Program-made: the position numbers and the translations under genes | Part shown: positions 26,343-41,030 of the stretch, in pieces | Layout: the number at the start of each line of letters is the position of its first letter | Numbering within the stretch: position 1 is the stretch's first letter | Assembly (NCBI GenBank): GCA_008711295.1 | Contig: VUYV01000010.1 | Coordinates: forward strand, 5,146,522 to 5,210,521 | Source: Anarhynchus alexandrinus | Lineage: Eukaryota > Chordata > Aves > Charadriiformes > Charadriidae | Direction of reading: 5' to 3' | Length of the DNA: 64,000 nt | The notes under the pieces: model-generated | What the model was told of the DNA's origin: nothing | The model's input: the letters and a program-made list of their open reading frames with translations, nothing else | Databases searched by the model: none

Positions 26343-29300
26343 ACTCCTGAATTAGTACCAGAATCAAATAAAACACCCTCAGGAAAAGAATAGATACACC
26401 AAGCTTACACTTTAAAGTACAATCTTAAAACCTTCCTAAGGTTTTTACTTGCTTTAGAGTAAATCTCATTATTGAACATCTCATAAAAACAGCTGGACAG
26501 CCCTTTTTTGTCAGTCTGAGTAAAGTGTCAGAAGGAATAGAAATGTATGCACCGCTTCTCCGTGAAAAACCTTCCCACAATTAGGACAGCAAAAGGTTAC
26601 ATCTTCCTGAAGCTGTTCCTGTGGCTCCTACTTTGTGCAAGTAGTGAGGGTTCGCCCTGTGGGAAGATAAATTTGGCAATACAACTGTGTTTAAAAGGTC
26701 CTGCCCCCGGACACTTGTTATTTCTCTGGCACCGCCTTAGTTGTGCCAACACAGCTCTCTGTTGGGCTGCTCTGAAGAAAACTGCACCAACGGGATTAAC
26801 CCATTAAGGCTCTTTGGCCAGACAACATCCAAACCTGACCAAGCGACCAACCTGACCAAGTCACTGCTAAACTGAAGAGAGCTCTGTTCATTGAAGCAGT
26901 CAATACTACATATATATATAACACAGCTGAACTTCCATAACCACTTTAACCAAATTAGCAGGAGAGAGCACCAGCTATTTTTACTGTACAGACTAGAGAG
27001 GAGGCTTTCTGCTCTTAGACTATACCCTCGTCGCTGCAGAAATTAATGAACCAAAAAGCAAGCAAAATGATACTATGTAAACAGGGATGTTAAACCTTCT
27101 TCTGATACTTTTGACCTATTTTGGCAATACCAACCAAGCCGCACAAAGCCACTGCATCACTTCTTGCATAGCAGCATGCTTTAATTGACAGCACATTAAA
27201 CATCAAAGCTTTTTGCGAAGTTTGACCACAGAAATCACATTCAGAAATCACATCCCACCAGTGCTGACTCAGCAGCAGAGCCACAGAATACTTTTCCAAA
27301 TTCCCAAAAGCCCAAACAAAAGAACCAAACCTGTGCTGTTGGTTTGGACGAGTGGGGTTTTTTTTAACTTCACGCTAGTCGAGCCTGGCAGCACAGCAGG
27401 CTGGGAGACAATTTCCTTGAAAATAGCTCTGGCAGAATGTTAACAGAGAAGGAAGGAAATTCAGGATGAGGATGAGAGGTGCTTCAGTCCCTTCTGGGCT
27501 GGAGCTGTGAACCCTTCCCATGGAATCAATCACAGCAGCTCTGGAGGGGACTGTCCTGCAGCACAGGGGACACGTTGGTGATGTGTGCACGTGTCTCCAG
27601 CTCTCTGCTCCCATCTGCCCAGTGCCTCTGGGCAGCCTTGACTCACCTTATGCCGTCACGTGTACTGGTTTGTGAGATGCAAAAAGTTCAGTTTGCTCTC
27701 AAATGGAGTTGGTATTCCAGCCCTGCCCTGTGGACTGGCACTGAGGATAAATGGGGACATCACGTCTTGCTTCATGCGCCCTTCTGGAGGTACTTGTTAA
27801 AGGAGAATATTCACTGAACAAGGATTTTGTTGTGAATAGCCAAGAAATACAGTATTTTCTGCTCATTCCTGCTGCCTGGGCTACTCATAAGCTATTCTCA
27901 TCACCTCAGCACTCCACTGCCAGGGCTCAGCATCTTGCCCTGCTGACACTGATCAGATGTCTCTAACTGCTCTTTCCTTTGACCTTTTTTCTGACCCATC
28001 CCTTCCACTCCCCCAAATCACACACAGGGACAGTCATCTCGCTGCTCTGAACATTACGCTCCTCCGCAGGAACCACAGTGCATTTTTCTCCAGTGAAGGA
28101 AGTATTTCCAGCTCGTGAAAAGGAGAGTGGTACCACGCACCAGCCCAGCAGCAGCCTGTGGGGAGGTAGACTTTCAAACAATCTGTGTAGCTTTGGAATT
28201 CAAACCCATTAACTGTGGTGGAGCGCATTAACCACCTCTTGGCAGCAATTTCAAAGATGGCCATTTGCTCCACATTCCTCAGCAAAGGAGCGATGCTGAC
28301 AAGGTCCCTGGCTCTGTGAAGGTGAGGAGTGAGAACCTGCAGGCACGACTATCACCTAGAACCAGCTTCAGGGAGGACATCATCACAAGGAGAAAGCTGC
28401 CTCCACAGACTAGAAAACACAAGTATTAGGGCTAATCTAGCCAGTGCACCGTGCTGCCCTGTGGCACTGCCTTGTGCTTTCACGTTTCAAGAAGCACCAA
28501 AAATTAAAAATAGTATATTGGATAACCTGTGCAGGTTCACAGAGTAAGTCTATTCCCAGAATCAACTGTATTGTTCTCTGTAGCTGTCCTCTAACACTGT
28601 GACCAAATGCAGCAGATAAAGTAGTCCAGGAAGAAAAAAAAAACCTCTTTATTAGGGACTAAGCCAGGTTCTTAGTGATATTTGAGCCATAATCAATACC
28701 TGAAGGTTTTGGAGCAAAGGTAACTGCCTGCCCACTTTTGTCTCTCTGCTTTACCCCCACTTTACAAGACTGGGAAACACGGACAGGGCCAACTTGCATG
28801 GACGCTAAAGAAGCTTATGGAGATCAGCTACTGAATAGCAACAGGACTCTCTATATCAAACTTCAGGCAACCGCACTCCTCCTATGGCCAATGCCAGTGG
28901 TGATGGATATTTTTCTGATCAGTATGACAGAATGCCACCAGCAATATTCACTAGGTGGTTCACCAGAAGATGAAGTTTAACAGAACTTTGTTTCGTGCTT
29001 TTTTAAAAGGCTGGACAAAAGGCTGGCAAGGTAGCATGGAGCCAAATGGGCAGCTTTATGACAAGATGCTCAATGTGTGTCTCTGTCACTCTGTTCTGCT
29101 CCCTCATAACACTGCAGCATCACAGCGAAGCTGTAAGGTCACTTCTACTAATTAGAAGTAGTCAAAAGTGCAACTCCACTGAAGCATCTTAATGCAATTT
29201 CAAAACTTGTCTGAGTTTCCAGCTTGGTAAAATGTTCCAGCACTTTCTAATCCATGTTCAGTTGCCCTCTTTGAGTGCTAACAACTCCTCCATAAAGCAG

Positions 29301-30408
29301 CCTACGAAAGATCAGAACTTCCTCAGAGGAAACAGAGGTCAGTCTATCTTCATCGTTCTTTCCAAGGGTACGTCAAAGCATCTCACGATTTGTCACCAAT
29401 AGCGTATAGGTCACTAAGCAGCTTCCATATATGAGGTTCTGCCTGTGACTCTGCCTTTCTTAGTTAAGAATGTGATGTCCTAACAACAAAATAAAATTTA
29501 AACTTAAGGATTTAGTAGACTCCTTGCAAATGTTCACATAGTATTAAGTCAAAGCAATGGACTAAGTGGCACAGAAGAGATATATAGAGCATTAAATTTG
29601 ACCTGTTGGGTCTCTGACGTCAGTGAAAAGTGGTCTTAATATAAACAAATATAAAATGAAAAGAGAAAAAAACAACAGTTTCCCACAGTGGGATACCTAG
29701 AACATACTGTAGGATTTGCAACCAGTCTTTCAATATTCCAAAATTATACCCTTGGTTTAAAGACTGCATGGAGTTCATTCTGGAAGTGCACTATAAAAAC
29801 GTTACCTAGGCACAAACATTTCTTAAATCCACAAGTCAAAGCAAACACCTCTTTTAGTCACCCCAAAGGAACACAAAATAGCTAGAAGCAGCTAAACCCT
29901 TCAAAGACCTAAGTATATCCACCACGGATGAATTTCACATTACTAACATCGTATTTATTCAACAGTTTTGCCAGTGGTGTCATGATTTCTACAGGCTTGC
30001 ATGATAACATGAAAATGTCACAAAAATTACGTCAGAATGGTAATTCAGAGACAGGAAGCCACGAGGCCTTCAGTGAGCCCACGCTTCTGAATGAGAACAA
30101 ACAGCGCTCACAGCTGGGTCTTTAACCCATCTGCCCGTTCGTGACCAAGGACTCTGAGAACCTTCAAAGGCGCTGGGATCCCGGGTCTCCTCTTCCAATG
30201 CATTTCGCTATTTCCAAGTATATAAGCAAATCCTGAATACATCACTTAACAAATTCTCATGTTAATAGCGCATACGCATTCACAGATCTTGTGTGTCCCG
30301 CTGCCTCCCATGAACGAGTGTATCTCTTTGCAAACCATGGTAGCCTGCAATCCAGGCTGTCGGAGGAGGGCATGTCACCAGAAGAGTGTGAAAACATCTA
30401 ATTACATA

Positions 30409-30480
30409 AGGCCAGGTCCTCAGCTAATGCAAAGTGACAGAGCTCCCAGAAATCCATGGAGACACGATGATGCAGATTAG
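30409..30480. repeat. Old palindromic amniote repeat (MITE-like)
   Basis: It begins GGCCAGGTCCTCAGCTAATG and later has CAGAGCTCCCAG then ATCCATGGAG. This resembles the left arm and centre of a widespread amniote palindromic repeat (GGCCAGATCCTCAGCTGGTG..., with an AGCTCCATTGA centre). It is a degenerate, partial copy. Confidence 0.4.
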
Positions 30481-32150
30481 CAGAGGTTTGGCTCATTATA
30501 ATTGAATAGACCCAACTCCTAATTTTCCCATCTAATGACAGATAGTTGGAATCCTGACCAGCAGAATCTCAGAGGGCAATGGGGAGTTGAAAGGAGGTTG
30601 CATCAGAGAAAGTAAACTCTAGTTTGGCTGAAAGCATATTTATGATCCAGGAGTTTCAATTAGCTGTTGCTGAATTATCACAAAAGTCTGTTGAACAGAT
30701 GTGCCATTAGAGGTTTTTTCATGTTGCGCTCTCTCATGACTTGTCTTTTTTTGGTTGGGGGGGTTGGATTTGGCATTTTGGGGTTTCTTTGCAAGTGATG
30801 CTAGTTTTATTGAGGTCAGAGCTAATAATCTCAGATAGGCAGAGAAAGCTCTTCTCACCATCACACCTCCAGCAGTGCAGAAGCAAAGAGGGGCAACCTC
30901 TGTAAGCAGGAAAATCTTTCTCCTTTCTGGCCCCATCTTCATAGGAAGAGAGAGCAGAGCTGTCAGGATGAGCCTGCAAATTCAAGGCAGCTGGAATTGC
31001 CTCATCCTCCTGGCATGGACAAGAGGAGGGTTTCTCCTGATCCCTCCCCCTCGCTTAATGCATCACCTCTTCTGTGGTGGGGATGTGGTGTGAGGCCGAA
31101 GGGGAAGAAGGTTTAGCAGAGCTATTTCAGTTTTAGAAGCACGCAGTTCTGTCCTGTTCCATCCAGCATACGGGATATAAACAGCAATGGGAAAAGCTGC
31201 ACTTGAGCCTCTCATACTCACCTCCCTCACCACCACCACCGCACCAGGGGACAGAGAACAAGGTGAAAGACAAGGTTATGATGTGGAATACTCCAAGGCA
31301 TGCTTTTTGTCCCAGATTCTTTGATAATCAACCTGCCCATACAAAGCCGAATTAAGCCAGTGAAACTAAACACGCTCGCTTCAACAGCTCTGGAACAAAT
31401 CCAAAGATCAGCCTCTTGCCATGGGACCTCCCAGGTCCTTATGCAAAATGACGCTGGACCATGACATTAAATTGTATATAGATCTATTTTTTCTGTATGA
31501 GTCTCTGTTTAGATAATACAAGATTATACTATATTTTCACAGGTTCAGCATTTTTATCCTATTTTATAAGGTGTGTATGATTATTATTGGCCTTAATTTG
31601 ACTGCAGTGAACTAACAGCTTTATTTTCATGGTAAATTCATTACCTTTTCCTACTGAGGAGTTTAAATTAATTCAAAACATCTTGTAAATTGTCTTGTCT
31701 TTCTTTGCTTGTCTATTACTTATCCAGAATGAGCTTCATATTCCTCTTTCAAAGTGGTAAATCATCCTTTGATTAATCACATTTTTACACTTACTGCTTA
31801 TGTCAGCCTAAATGTGCCACAACGTTGTAAACAAATGTAATATTGACAGACACCCCTAGCATTTATTTGGGGATTAAATATTTTGGTTTACTGATGAATG
31901 GTGGATCTGTCACTTTCACAATGAAACCTAAAACTATTAGGAAACTCTGATTTCAAGCTTTATTATAAATCTGAAATCAATCTAAATTCACCCCTAAAAC
32001 TTCTTCATCCCTAAGCTTTTTATTGTTATTGACCTGAGGTGGTGTAAAATTTGTGCTTCTGGGTTTGGGGGTATTTTTTTGTTCCCAATTGGTGAAAGAT
32101 TGTGACCTTAGGTAGGTTCACACTGTTCTACAGAGAGGTGTTTTGAAAAG

Positions 32151-32176
32151 TTTCAAAGCCATATTTCAAAGCCATA
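32151..32176. repeat. 13-bp direct tandem duplication
   Basis: TTTCAAAGCCATA occurs twice back to back. It is a simple replication-slippage type duplication in intron 2. Confidence 0.9.
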
Positions 32177-35100
32177 TTTATCTAGCTATTACTTACTTTG
32201 TTTAAGTATATGAAAATTTTTAGACATTTTCAGCCTTGCAAGCTTCAAAGCCTGCCAGCTTCCAGTACAACTGCTGTCACGTGAGGGAGTGCTGGCACGT
32301 GAAAGACTCTTGGCCCAGCTCAGCTGTCTTCATCATCAGGTAGTGATTTATTTCTCAAAGACTGTTTTTTAAATACATTCTGGTTTGCAGAATGCTTTCC
32401 AAACAACATCTCTCACATTCCTTCCACAGCTCCTCTGCTTGGGGAAAGAAAAAAGCCTAGCAATTTTAACACTCTGAAGAATCAGAAAGTATATTCTTCT
32501 GCATATGAGTTGGATGAACATGATTTACCCAAAAGCCATGATTTTAAACAAATAAAACCACTATTAAAATAGTAACCACAGCCTGTGCTGCCACCTATCC
32601 TTAGTTAATCTCTACATTTTCTGCAGTCTCGTTTTCCACTTCCAAACCACGGGCTCTGTCCTACAAATAGGTCTGCCCTTCAAACGATGTCATGGCCATG
32701 GGCACTGGCCCTTGTACCAGCCGTGGGAGCCACACATTTGACCATGGGAGAACACGCAAGATGCATATGCTTAGAGCAGGTATTGGATGTTAGTACTGTC
32801 TTTTGCACGTGGGGGGAAATATCAGCAAAATTAGCAAGTCTTTGGAGTAAAATCTGTGCTTTCCCCTCTTCCCTTTTAAATTTTACCATTTTACTGTATT
32901 TGTATTAAAATGTAAATGGTTTATTACTATGTTTAGCTCTTGAAATATTTTGACTCCCAAGAAAATAAGTCTTGTCTTTCCTGTTGGACTTGCCGTATTA
33001 TTTTGACTTTCTCCATCCTATACTGTACAATATTAATTATATCATGTCAAAAAGCACATGTTCAGAAGCACAACTTGAAAAAGAAACTCCTCCTACCGGC
33101 CAAATTGTGCAAGAGTAGCACTGAACCCGCAGTCCCCATCCTTCTGGCTGCGCAGTGTGAAGGTGCCTTTGGACAGGTTTGCCCAAGGGAGCTAAGACAT
33201 TCCCAGAGCTCCATTGGACGTGCTGGAAGCCCAGAAGCCGACAGGGCAGAGGGAGGGACCACCCAGCAAGAGGGAAGCAGGCACAAGAGCAGGCTCAGAG
33301 ATCTGCACTCGTGGCTCCTGTAGAAACATGCTGTATTGGATACAAAAGTCAATCCTGCCATTTCATGGACTGCTGCTTCTACGTACTGCAAGCAATGGGG
33401 TAAAAGAAAAGAGGTGCTGGCCAGCCTGCTAGTTAGCCATGCAGGTTCTTTCATGCATATCAACTTCATTATTCTCACAGTGGTAGTAAATCAGAAAACA
33501 CATTAATAAAGGCTTAAAGGGCCTACATCAAGATGTGGCACTGTGCCGTCATAAAACCTCAGAAAGGTATTTTGCTTCTATGTCTTTTAAAGACCAGTTT
33601 AAATGTTGACCATATGCCAGGTATTTCCTTCCAGTTTTCTTGCTTCAAAAATCTTATAGAAATAGTTCACCATCATTAAAGGGCAATAACAGCAGCTACC
33701 TATAGTCAATACACCTACTGAAGAGAAATAACTTAAATGCATTAAATTGGTTTTATCTAGTTACAGGTAGAAGGAGCTCTTCTTATCCACAAAGATACCA
33801 ATGATGTTCACCAAGTCTTTCTCATTACAGGATTAGTAGGTTTCATGCCTAATTCCAGTAGAAAATAGATTGTAGTCTGTCCCCTGAGGTCCACCAGGCT
33901 AGAGGTTAAATGCTGGGAAAAAGTGGTCTGACAATATAATGAAATTCAAACACAGAAGTGGGAACTACAGGAAAAGTTAAAGCGAACAACAGTAGGAAGG
34001 AAGTTAAAGTGGCTTTATTTATAGCTCAACACACCAAAAGAAAAGGGATAATACTGTACTTTACAGGTGTAAGAGTCAGAAAGTACCTGGGCAATTTCAA
34101 CCTCTGAATTCTCCATGGAGGAATGCACAAGTGAAGAATTAATTGTATTTATTTATTTTGAAGATAAAGGTCACAAATGCAGCAATAAAGAGTCAAAGCA
34201 TTAAATCTGATATAAACCAATATAAAGGCAATAAGAAAGACTATAAACCTGAAGGGAACACTGATAAACTGTAACACATTTAGGATACCAAGACCAAAGA
34301 GTAACGGTGAGTTGTACAAATGGGACTTCCATTTTAGCAAGGCAAAGTTTTGGAAAACAAACAGATTAGCAGATACAGTCCTATAAGGGACATGAAGAAA
34401 AGAAAAAAAAAAAGAAAAAAGATGCAAGTATGTAAATTAGCGGTCAGGGGAGCTTCTATCTGTGGCACCAGAGGCTAAAACAATACTGAAGTTACCACGT
34501 TCAGCGACTAAATCTCCCCCACATGAGGGGCAGCCAGCCCACGTAACCCATGCCAGTGGACAAACACTCTCAGAAGTACACATGAGACAGGAGAGATCCC
34601 CCTCTCTAGCTTTGTTTTTAACATTCAGCAACTTGCCATTCCCTTCCGACTGCTTCTCCCACTCTCCCTTCCACCGTCAGTATGACTCTTCTCCTCCCCA
34701 CAGCAGCAAACTCCACTCCTTTCTCTGATCCCATAATGTTCCCCTCCAATGGAGGTGGAATTTTATTGCAAAGTACAAAAAAAATCAAGCAGAGCTACAA
34801 AGTAGAAAGCTATCGTCCACACGGCAGAACAATTTGTTTGTCCAAAGCTGCAGTTCCAGCTTCCAGTGCTCAAAGGCACAAGTCAAGCTCCCTTAAATAG
34901 ACCCATTTCTAAATCATGAGAATAAGGATGTGGTTTTACAATACAGCTTGAGTCTATCTCTTACCAGAGGAGCAATCTCACTCTCCCCGTGCCCAGCTGA
35001 GGGCATTCCTACTTTCATCCCTCTGCCTATACAAATGTCCATCTCACCCCACAGGGAACCAGTTCAAGCAGTTCACTGGTTTGGCCACTCACCCACTGGG

Positions 35101-38100
35101 TTAACGTATGGTAGAGCAAGATGAGCATGGTGCCGGAGCACAGGAGAAATGGAGCACAGCACGGGGAGCAGCCGGGGGAACAGGATTACCCCTCTCAGCA
35201 GCAATGAGGTGCTAAGAGAGACTCATCTGTACTGTAAACCACACTTCCAAAACCACATACTTGGGGTGATCTTCACTGTCCTGGTGATTTTTGAGACTTC
35301 AAGAAACACAACTTACATTTCTCTCTCTTTTCCTTGAGGGAAACTCTTACTTAAAAACACTTACTTTAAACAGAAAACAGTTACTTAGAAGAAAAAGTGA
35401 AAAAATTAATGCTGAGATTCACACTTATGACTCCAGGAACTCCAGATTTGAAGAAAGTACCAGACATTTTGAGACCTGGGAATAACTCAGAAGATATATA
35501 GCAGAGACTGTGATTTAGAGATGAGGAAGCAACGTGCTCTTCAGCACTTGAAGAGGACACTCTTCTTTTCAATGTTACAGTTTAATGGAACGGTGCTGAA
35601 AATAGCATGTGAAATGTGGGCCTTTCATTTTGCAGACTATTAAAACTGGGAACCCGCTGTGTCAAGACTCTGCAAACAAAGATGAATTTAAAACACGCAC
35701 AGATAAAGGGGCTAAAGAAACCAGATGTGATGTGTTAAAGAACTCACTGAAACTTTGGAAGAAGGAAAGCAATAAGGGGAGAAGGCGATCTGAAAAAGAG
35801 GGTGTGCACATCACGGCTATTCACGGGAAGCAAATGCAAGGTTGTGCAACCCCCTACAAGAGACTGAAGACCTGCTCCCTGATTCTCTGTTTTAATCAGA
35901 CCCGGTATAAGAAATGTCCTAGTGTGCAATTAAGTAGTGGCATGACCTGCTTACAAAGCAACAGTCACAATTAATAAAAAGTGCTCAGAAGTAGGTCAAA
36001 CAAAATACTCGTGTGATTTGTGGAGAAAAGGTCCTGCTCCGTGCAACAGCTAGAATTCTGGTTGATCCAAAAAAATATTTTCCAACCTTCTGTTGCAAAA
36101 GGTAAACACGTCATTAACTCAAAATATGGGAATGTCTTGCGATTTGAAGGAGTCTGTGCTGCTAAATTCTCAGAGAACACCAGCACACCTTTCCGCGCCA
36201 TGAGGAAGCACTGAGCTAAGTAAGCTAATAGCATTTTTCAAGGGACACACCTTGGATGCTGAAGAGGGACAGACTTCTCAAAATAGATGTTCTGCTTACC
36301 CCAGAAAGTAATTATGACCTTATCAAAATTAGTTACTATATTTAGATCTTTCAAGATGGAAAGTAGAAGGAGCCATTAGGCACATTTTCTTGGATGTGCA
36401 CGGTTTAATATTCTGGTTGGAAAATTAGTTCTAGTGTGGTTGAAGATAATAGTACAGTTGAGATACTACCACAACGAGGACAATGCAACACAAGGTCAAA
36501 TAGGACATAAGGAAATACCTATGTTTTTTCCAAAGGCCTACAACATACCATGAAGATACCGGTTTTGGTTGCCCGAGGATATTCTGTCCAGATGGTGTCC
36601 ACCTGGTTGATGTAGGAAATGACTTTGCTCTCAGATAAAACGTAGGTGAGATGATCCATGCACAGAAGATGCAAAGAAAACAAAATAGTACTTACTGATG
36701 ACAGAGTCTCTTTTAAGGACAGCAAAATGAGGATAATTTACTCCAGTTAGAGGCTGAATCATAGTGTTTACACTCTCTGTGTTTCAGAATGTAACATTTA
36801 AAAGGGAAAGTCTCTGCAATTTACACAGCAGAAGGGGCTGTCCAACTAGGCTAGTACTGGCCAGGGACATGAACAGTAGAAACCCAGAGAATGGGTTATG
36901 GAGAAAAGCATGTGTCCTGTAAAAATATATGGATATTCTTGAGTGTTAGGCATCAAAATAGCTCCATCGGTTTCTGTCAGACAATGCAGGTCTTTTATAT
37001 CATGCGTGTGGATATGGATGTGGAGTTAGGCTCTGATTGCGCTAAAATTTACATACATGCTTGGCTTAAGCATGTCGAGACCCCAGCTGAATTCAAAAGA
37101 CCATGTGGGTTAATGGAGATCCCACTCTAATCATCTGCAGAGGAAGGGCTGCTGTTTTCTTGAAAAGAATGGCTTTTAAATTTTGTTCTATACCGTCACA
37201 GGAATTATTTGCATTTCTCCTGCCACTGTATTATAGTGCTACTTGTCCAAAAAGAAAAAATCCCACAGTGGTTTTTGCCATAACACAAAAAACAGATGGC
37301 AACTTTGGTTTGATTTTGTTTTAATTTAAAGAGAAAATGCTCCCAAACTAAGAGATTATATATGCCAAATTTTAATCCACTAAAAATGGGTGCAACCCAA
37401 TCATAATGTAAATGCTAAGAACTTAGAATACAAAAAAAAAAAAAAAAAAGAATTACTGGAATTATTTGTAGCAGGCATCTGTTTTAACTGTCAGGCACTT
37501 GACCTGACCCAACTTTGAAGACAATATTGCGCTACCTTGAGTTCTGCTTTTTTGCTACATCACAAACCAGCGTAATCCAAAAAACAGATAAAACAGAAAC
37601 AGAACTAAATTGTAAATCCATATGAAAGCAGGAGATGGATGTCTAAAAGGAAAAATAACACAGTTATATAAGCATGTTTGTCTTCTCCTGGTGTATTCAT
37701 TGTAAGCAGATCCTTCACCCTCTTTTCCAGGTAAATCACAAGAACCACCTAAGGTGAGTTAGATTCAACTTCAGCTCTGTGGCCAGTTCCAAGAAAGCAT
37801 CTCTGTCAGGAAGGTATTTAAGAATATAACCTTAAAACTCACTGACTTCGAAAAGCTCAAGCTCATGCTCAAAGTGAGGCAGGATTATACTAAACAAGGA
37901 TAAATTTCACAAGGTGTTTAAATGTCTTTAGGAATGCAGGGAACATGGAGGGGGGAATATTCCTCCAGGAAAGAGAAAGGTGGGCATTTCACATGTGTAG
38001 TTTCAATTGCTCTCAGGAACACCATTGACTGAATCTAGAACCTGGGTTCCCACATTTATGTTGACATGATGTGCCTAAAATTAGACTATATGAATACTTC

Positions 38101-40846
38101 CCTGTAAAATAAAGACTGCAGAAAATAAAAATATTCCCTTATGATTTTAAAACAGTGAGGAAAATACCAACAATTCAAATAATGTATACCAAAGTCTTGG
38201 GACAATTGACAGACGTGCACTTAGATTAACAGTAGTCAAAGCACCAGTGAATCCCTGAAGATTCATGACTGGCTAGTAAAGAGAATGTATCACCATAAAC
38301 CCACCCAGGTCAGCCCAGTACTGCCGTTACTATTAGTACTGGGCATGAGTCTAAAAAGCATTGCTGGCTTCCCAAGCATTTCTAGAAGAAATAGCATCTG
38401 GGCAAGCAGCCAGCCACCAGGCTTCTCTCAAACGGTTTGCGAGGGTTATTACAGCATACAGTAAAGACTGAAACATTGTAGAGCAAACCCTGCCTATTTC
38501 ATCACATAAGAAGGAATGCTTATGTCCATTATACCAGTAAGGTGACTGTGGCTTGGTACCCCAAGACACGTAATGCCTACAGTTCCATAAGGAAACATAC
38601 AACCATAAATCTCCTGAACAGCTTACTTTCTATATGTCCACTCCTAATAACTTCCCATTTTAATGACAATATAGTGAAAATTTTGGACAGCTGATATTCT
38701 AACTTTTAAAAAAGGAAGAGTACTAATGAAGCAGAGCTAAGACATCATGTCGTGTTATTGAAAATGATGTTCCTCTATTTGCTTCAGTGGGTGCCAGATC
38801 ATACTGATTATTCAACCTGAAGCTGTGATCCTCAGTCTTTCAGGATCCTGTCAGTAAGTCTAACTCCGCACTGCAGCCTAATTTAATCATGTGCTCATTA
38901 TCCATACCAGATGTGGTGTTTGTATTGTGTTTCTCCTGTATCTGCTTGTGTTTAAGCACACATTCTAGCACACAGACCACGAATGTTATGAGGAGACTGG
39001 GAGAGAGTTTATGTCTCTAAAGTTCCACAACCAAATATTGCCATCTTGTCAACCTGAAGAAGACATTTTTGGCACATCAGCCTCAAGCATTGCAGAACTA
39101 CTTATCAAAATAAGAAATCCAGATGCATAAAGAATTCTTCTACAATGGCAGGTTCATCTGCTGGGGTGAAGAAAGGGAGTTCCCATAGTTATGCAATAAT
39201 ATAGAAGGACTGCCATAATTCTAACTCTTTAATGGTTTATGACATTTTTACAGCCTCCAAGCACTTCTCCTTCACAACTAACCCTTGGAGAGGACAGCCA
39301 GCTCCCTCATCCTCCAACTGCGTCCACAAGTAAGGATCTGGCCAAGGACCAAGAACATACTCAAAGTGCAATATCTTTCACAACAGTCTGCAGGCCACGG
39401 ACAGCTGACCATGTTGGTTCTGTGGAAAATTAGTTTGAATGCTATCAGGCCAACCAAGATGAAACCAAGTTGTCCAGAGTGGTTTTATCTTAAATGGGAA
39501 AGCTTTCACAAAACTTTTTTTTTTTTTTTATATGGTAAAAATCACATCCATAATTCAGAGAGCTGTTAAAAAAAACTATTGATTAGCTTTAACTTTCCAA
39601 TGATTTGTAAAGACCCATTTCAGCTCTGAAAACACACCTAGATTGCATACTTCAGAAGTTCTCTTCATCTGTCTCTGATTTGATTTTTAGATCAATAAAA
39701 CTAATTTTGTCATTGACTTTGTTACAGAAAACTGGGAGGACCCAAACTAACCGTGTATCTCCTCAGTCAAGGCAGCAGATAATTCTGTATATGCATTCAC
39801 TGCACCTTTTCATTTTTTTAGAATTATTGCAGATTAAAAACCTTCATCATTTATAGTACAGTTCAAAAATCTGTTCGTAGATCTACTATTTTCATGTAGA
39901 TCCTTTCCAGTAACTTCTCATTTTGGCAATACCAACGCCACCAGACAGACTCTTCTCAGACAATAATTGGAAAATAAGACACAGTTGGCAGTAAAGTGCA
40001 AACCAAAGGGGATGTTCAGAGGAAATAACATCAGAAGTTGGCAAAGTGGCAGATGCATTCACTGACTTGAACCAGATTCAGTCAACAAAAGTTTGCAATG
40101 TAAAGAACTATGAAACGTCAATTCAAATACTGTTTCAGCCCTAATGTCTGGATGCAAAAGCTGGAAGCCCACCACAAGCATAGGCAGATGTCAAACCACC
40201 TTCAAAAGCAAACACTTCAATAAAATACTAGGAATTAAACAAAGCAAGTTTATAACAAACAACTCTAACACTTGCCAGTTGACAAGTCAGTTGTCAGACA
40301 GATCCACCATCCCTATCTTCAGACTAATCTAGAAAAAGAGGTGGAAATACTTGCAATATGTTAGGAACATTGACCATAGCATGTATCTTGTTAGGCAACT
40401 GAAAGAAAATCCATGATATTACTGAATTTCTCCACTGAAGTAAACTAGGTGTGAAGAAAAAAATGGACATAGAAAACCAGTTGAGAATGGCCTTGTCCAT
40501 GTCTTCATTCACATCTGAATTACCAATAAACCTGAAAATAACATACAGCCCAGTGGTCTCTAAGAACATCTTGTTAGCAATGCATTGCTCCAGAGACTCT
40601 CCAATACTCCTTGCAAACACAAGAAATAAAAAGGTAAACTGAGAGACAGTAAGCGCGGTATTAATTTCAGTGGGTCAGTTGCTCATTATTGCTGCCCATA
40701 GACCAGTGGCTTTTGGGGAACCACTTAATTTCTTGGAGTTTCTGTAATTCCATTGGTATCTGTTTTAAACTTTCCCCCCACAAGAAAAAAAAAAGAAAGA
40801 AACAAACTGAGATGGAGGGAACAGGTAGAGATGGAACATAGTACCC

Positions 40847-41030
40847 AAGGGATTGGAGTTCAATTTGTTGTTCCACTACAGATTTACTGCACAATCTCAG
40901 GGAAATCATTACAGCCAGATGCTTAAAGGTATTGAGGTAATGCTTCCTGCAGGAAGGCTTCAGTGACCTGGGCAAAAATAAACATGGTCCCTGCCCTGCA
41001 ACATTTACAATGTAGATATGCACTGGAGGA
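40847..41030. mobile_element. MIR-like / CORE-SINE relic
   Basis: It contains GGAGTTCAATTTGTTGTTCC, then CTGCACAATCTCAGGGAAATCA (the degraded gTGACCTTGGGCAAATCA region of MIR-like SINEs), and further right GGTCCCTGCCCTGCAACATT followed by TACAATGTAGATATG. The last resembles a phrase of an amniote repeat seen beside MIR-like cores. It may be a composite of two relics. Confidence 0.4.
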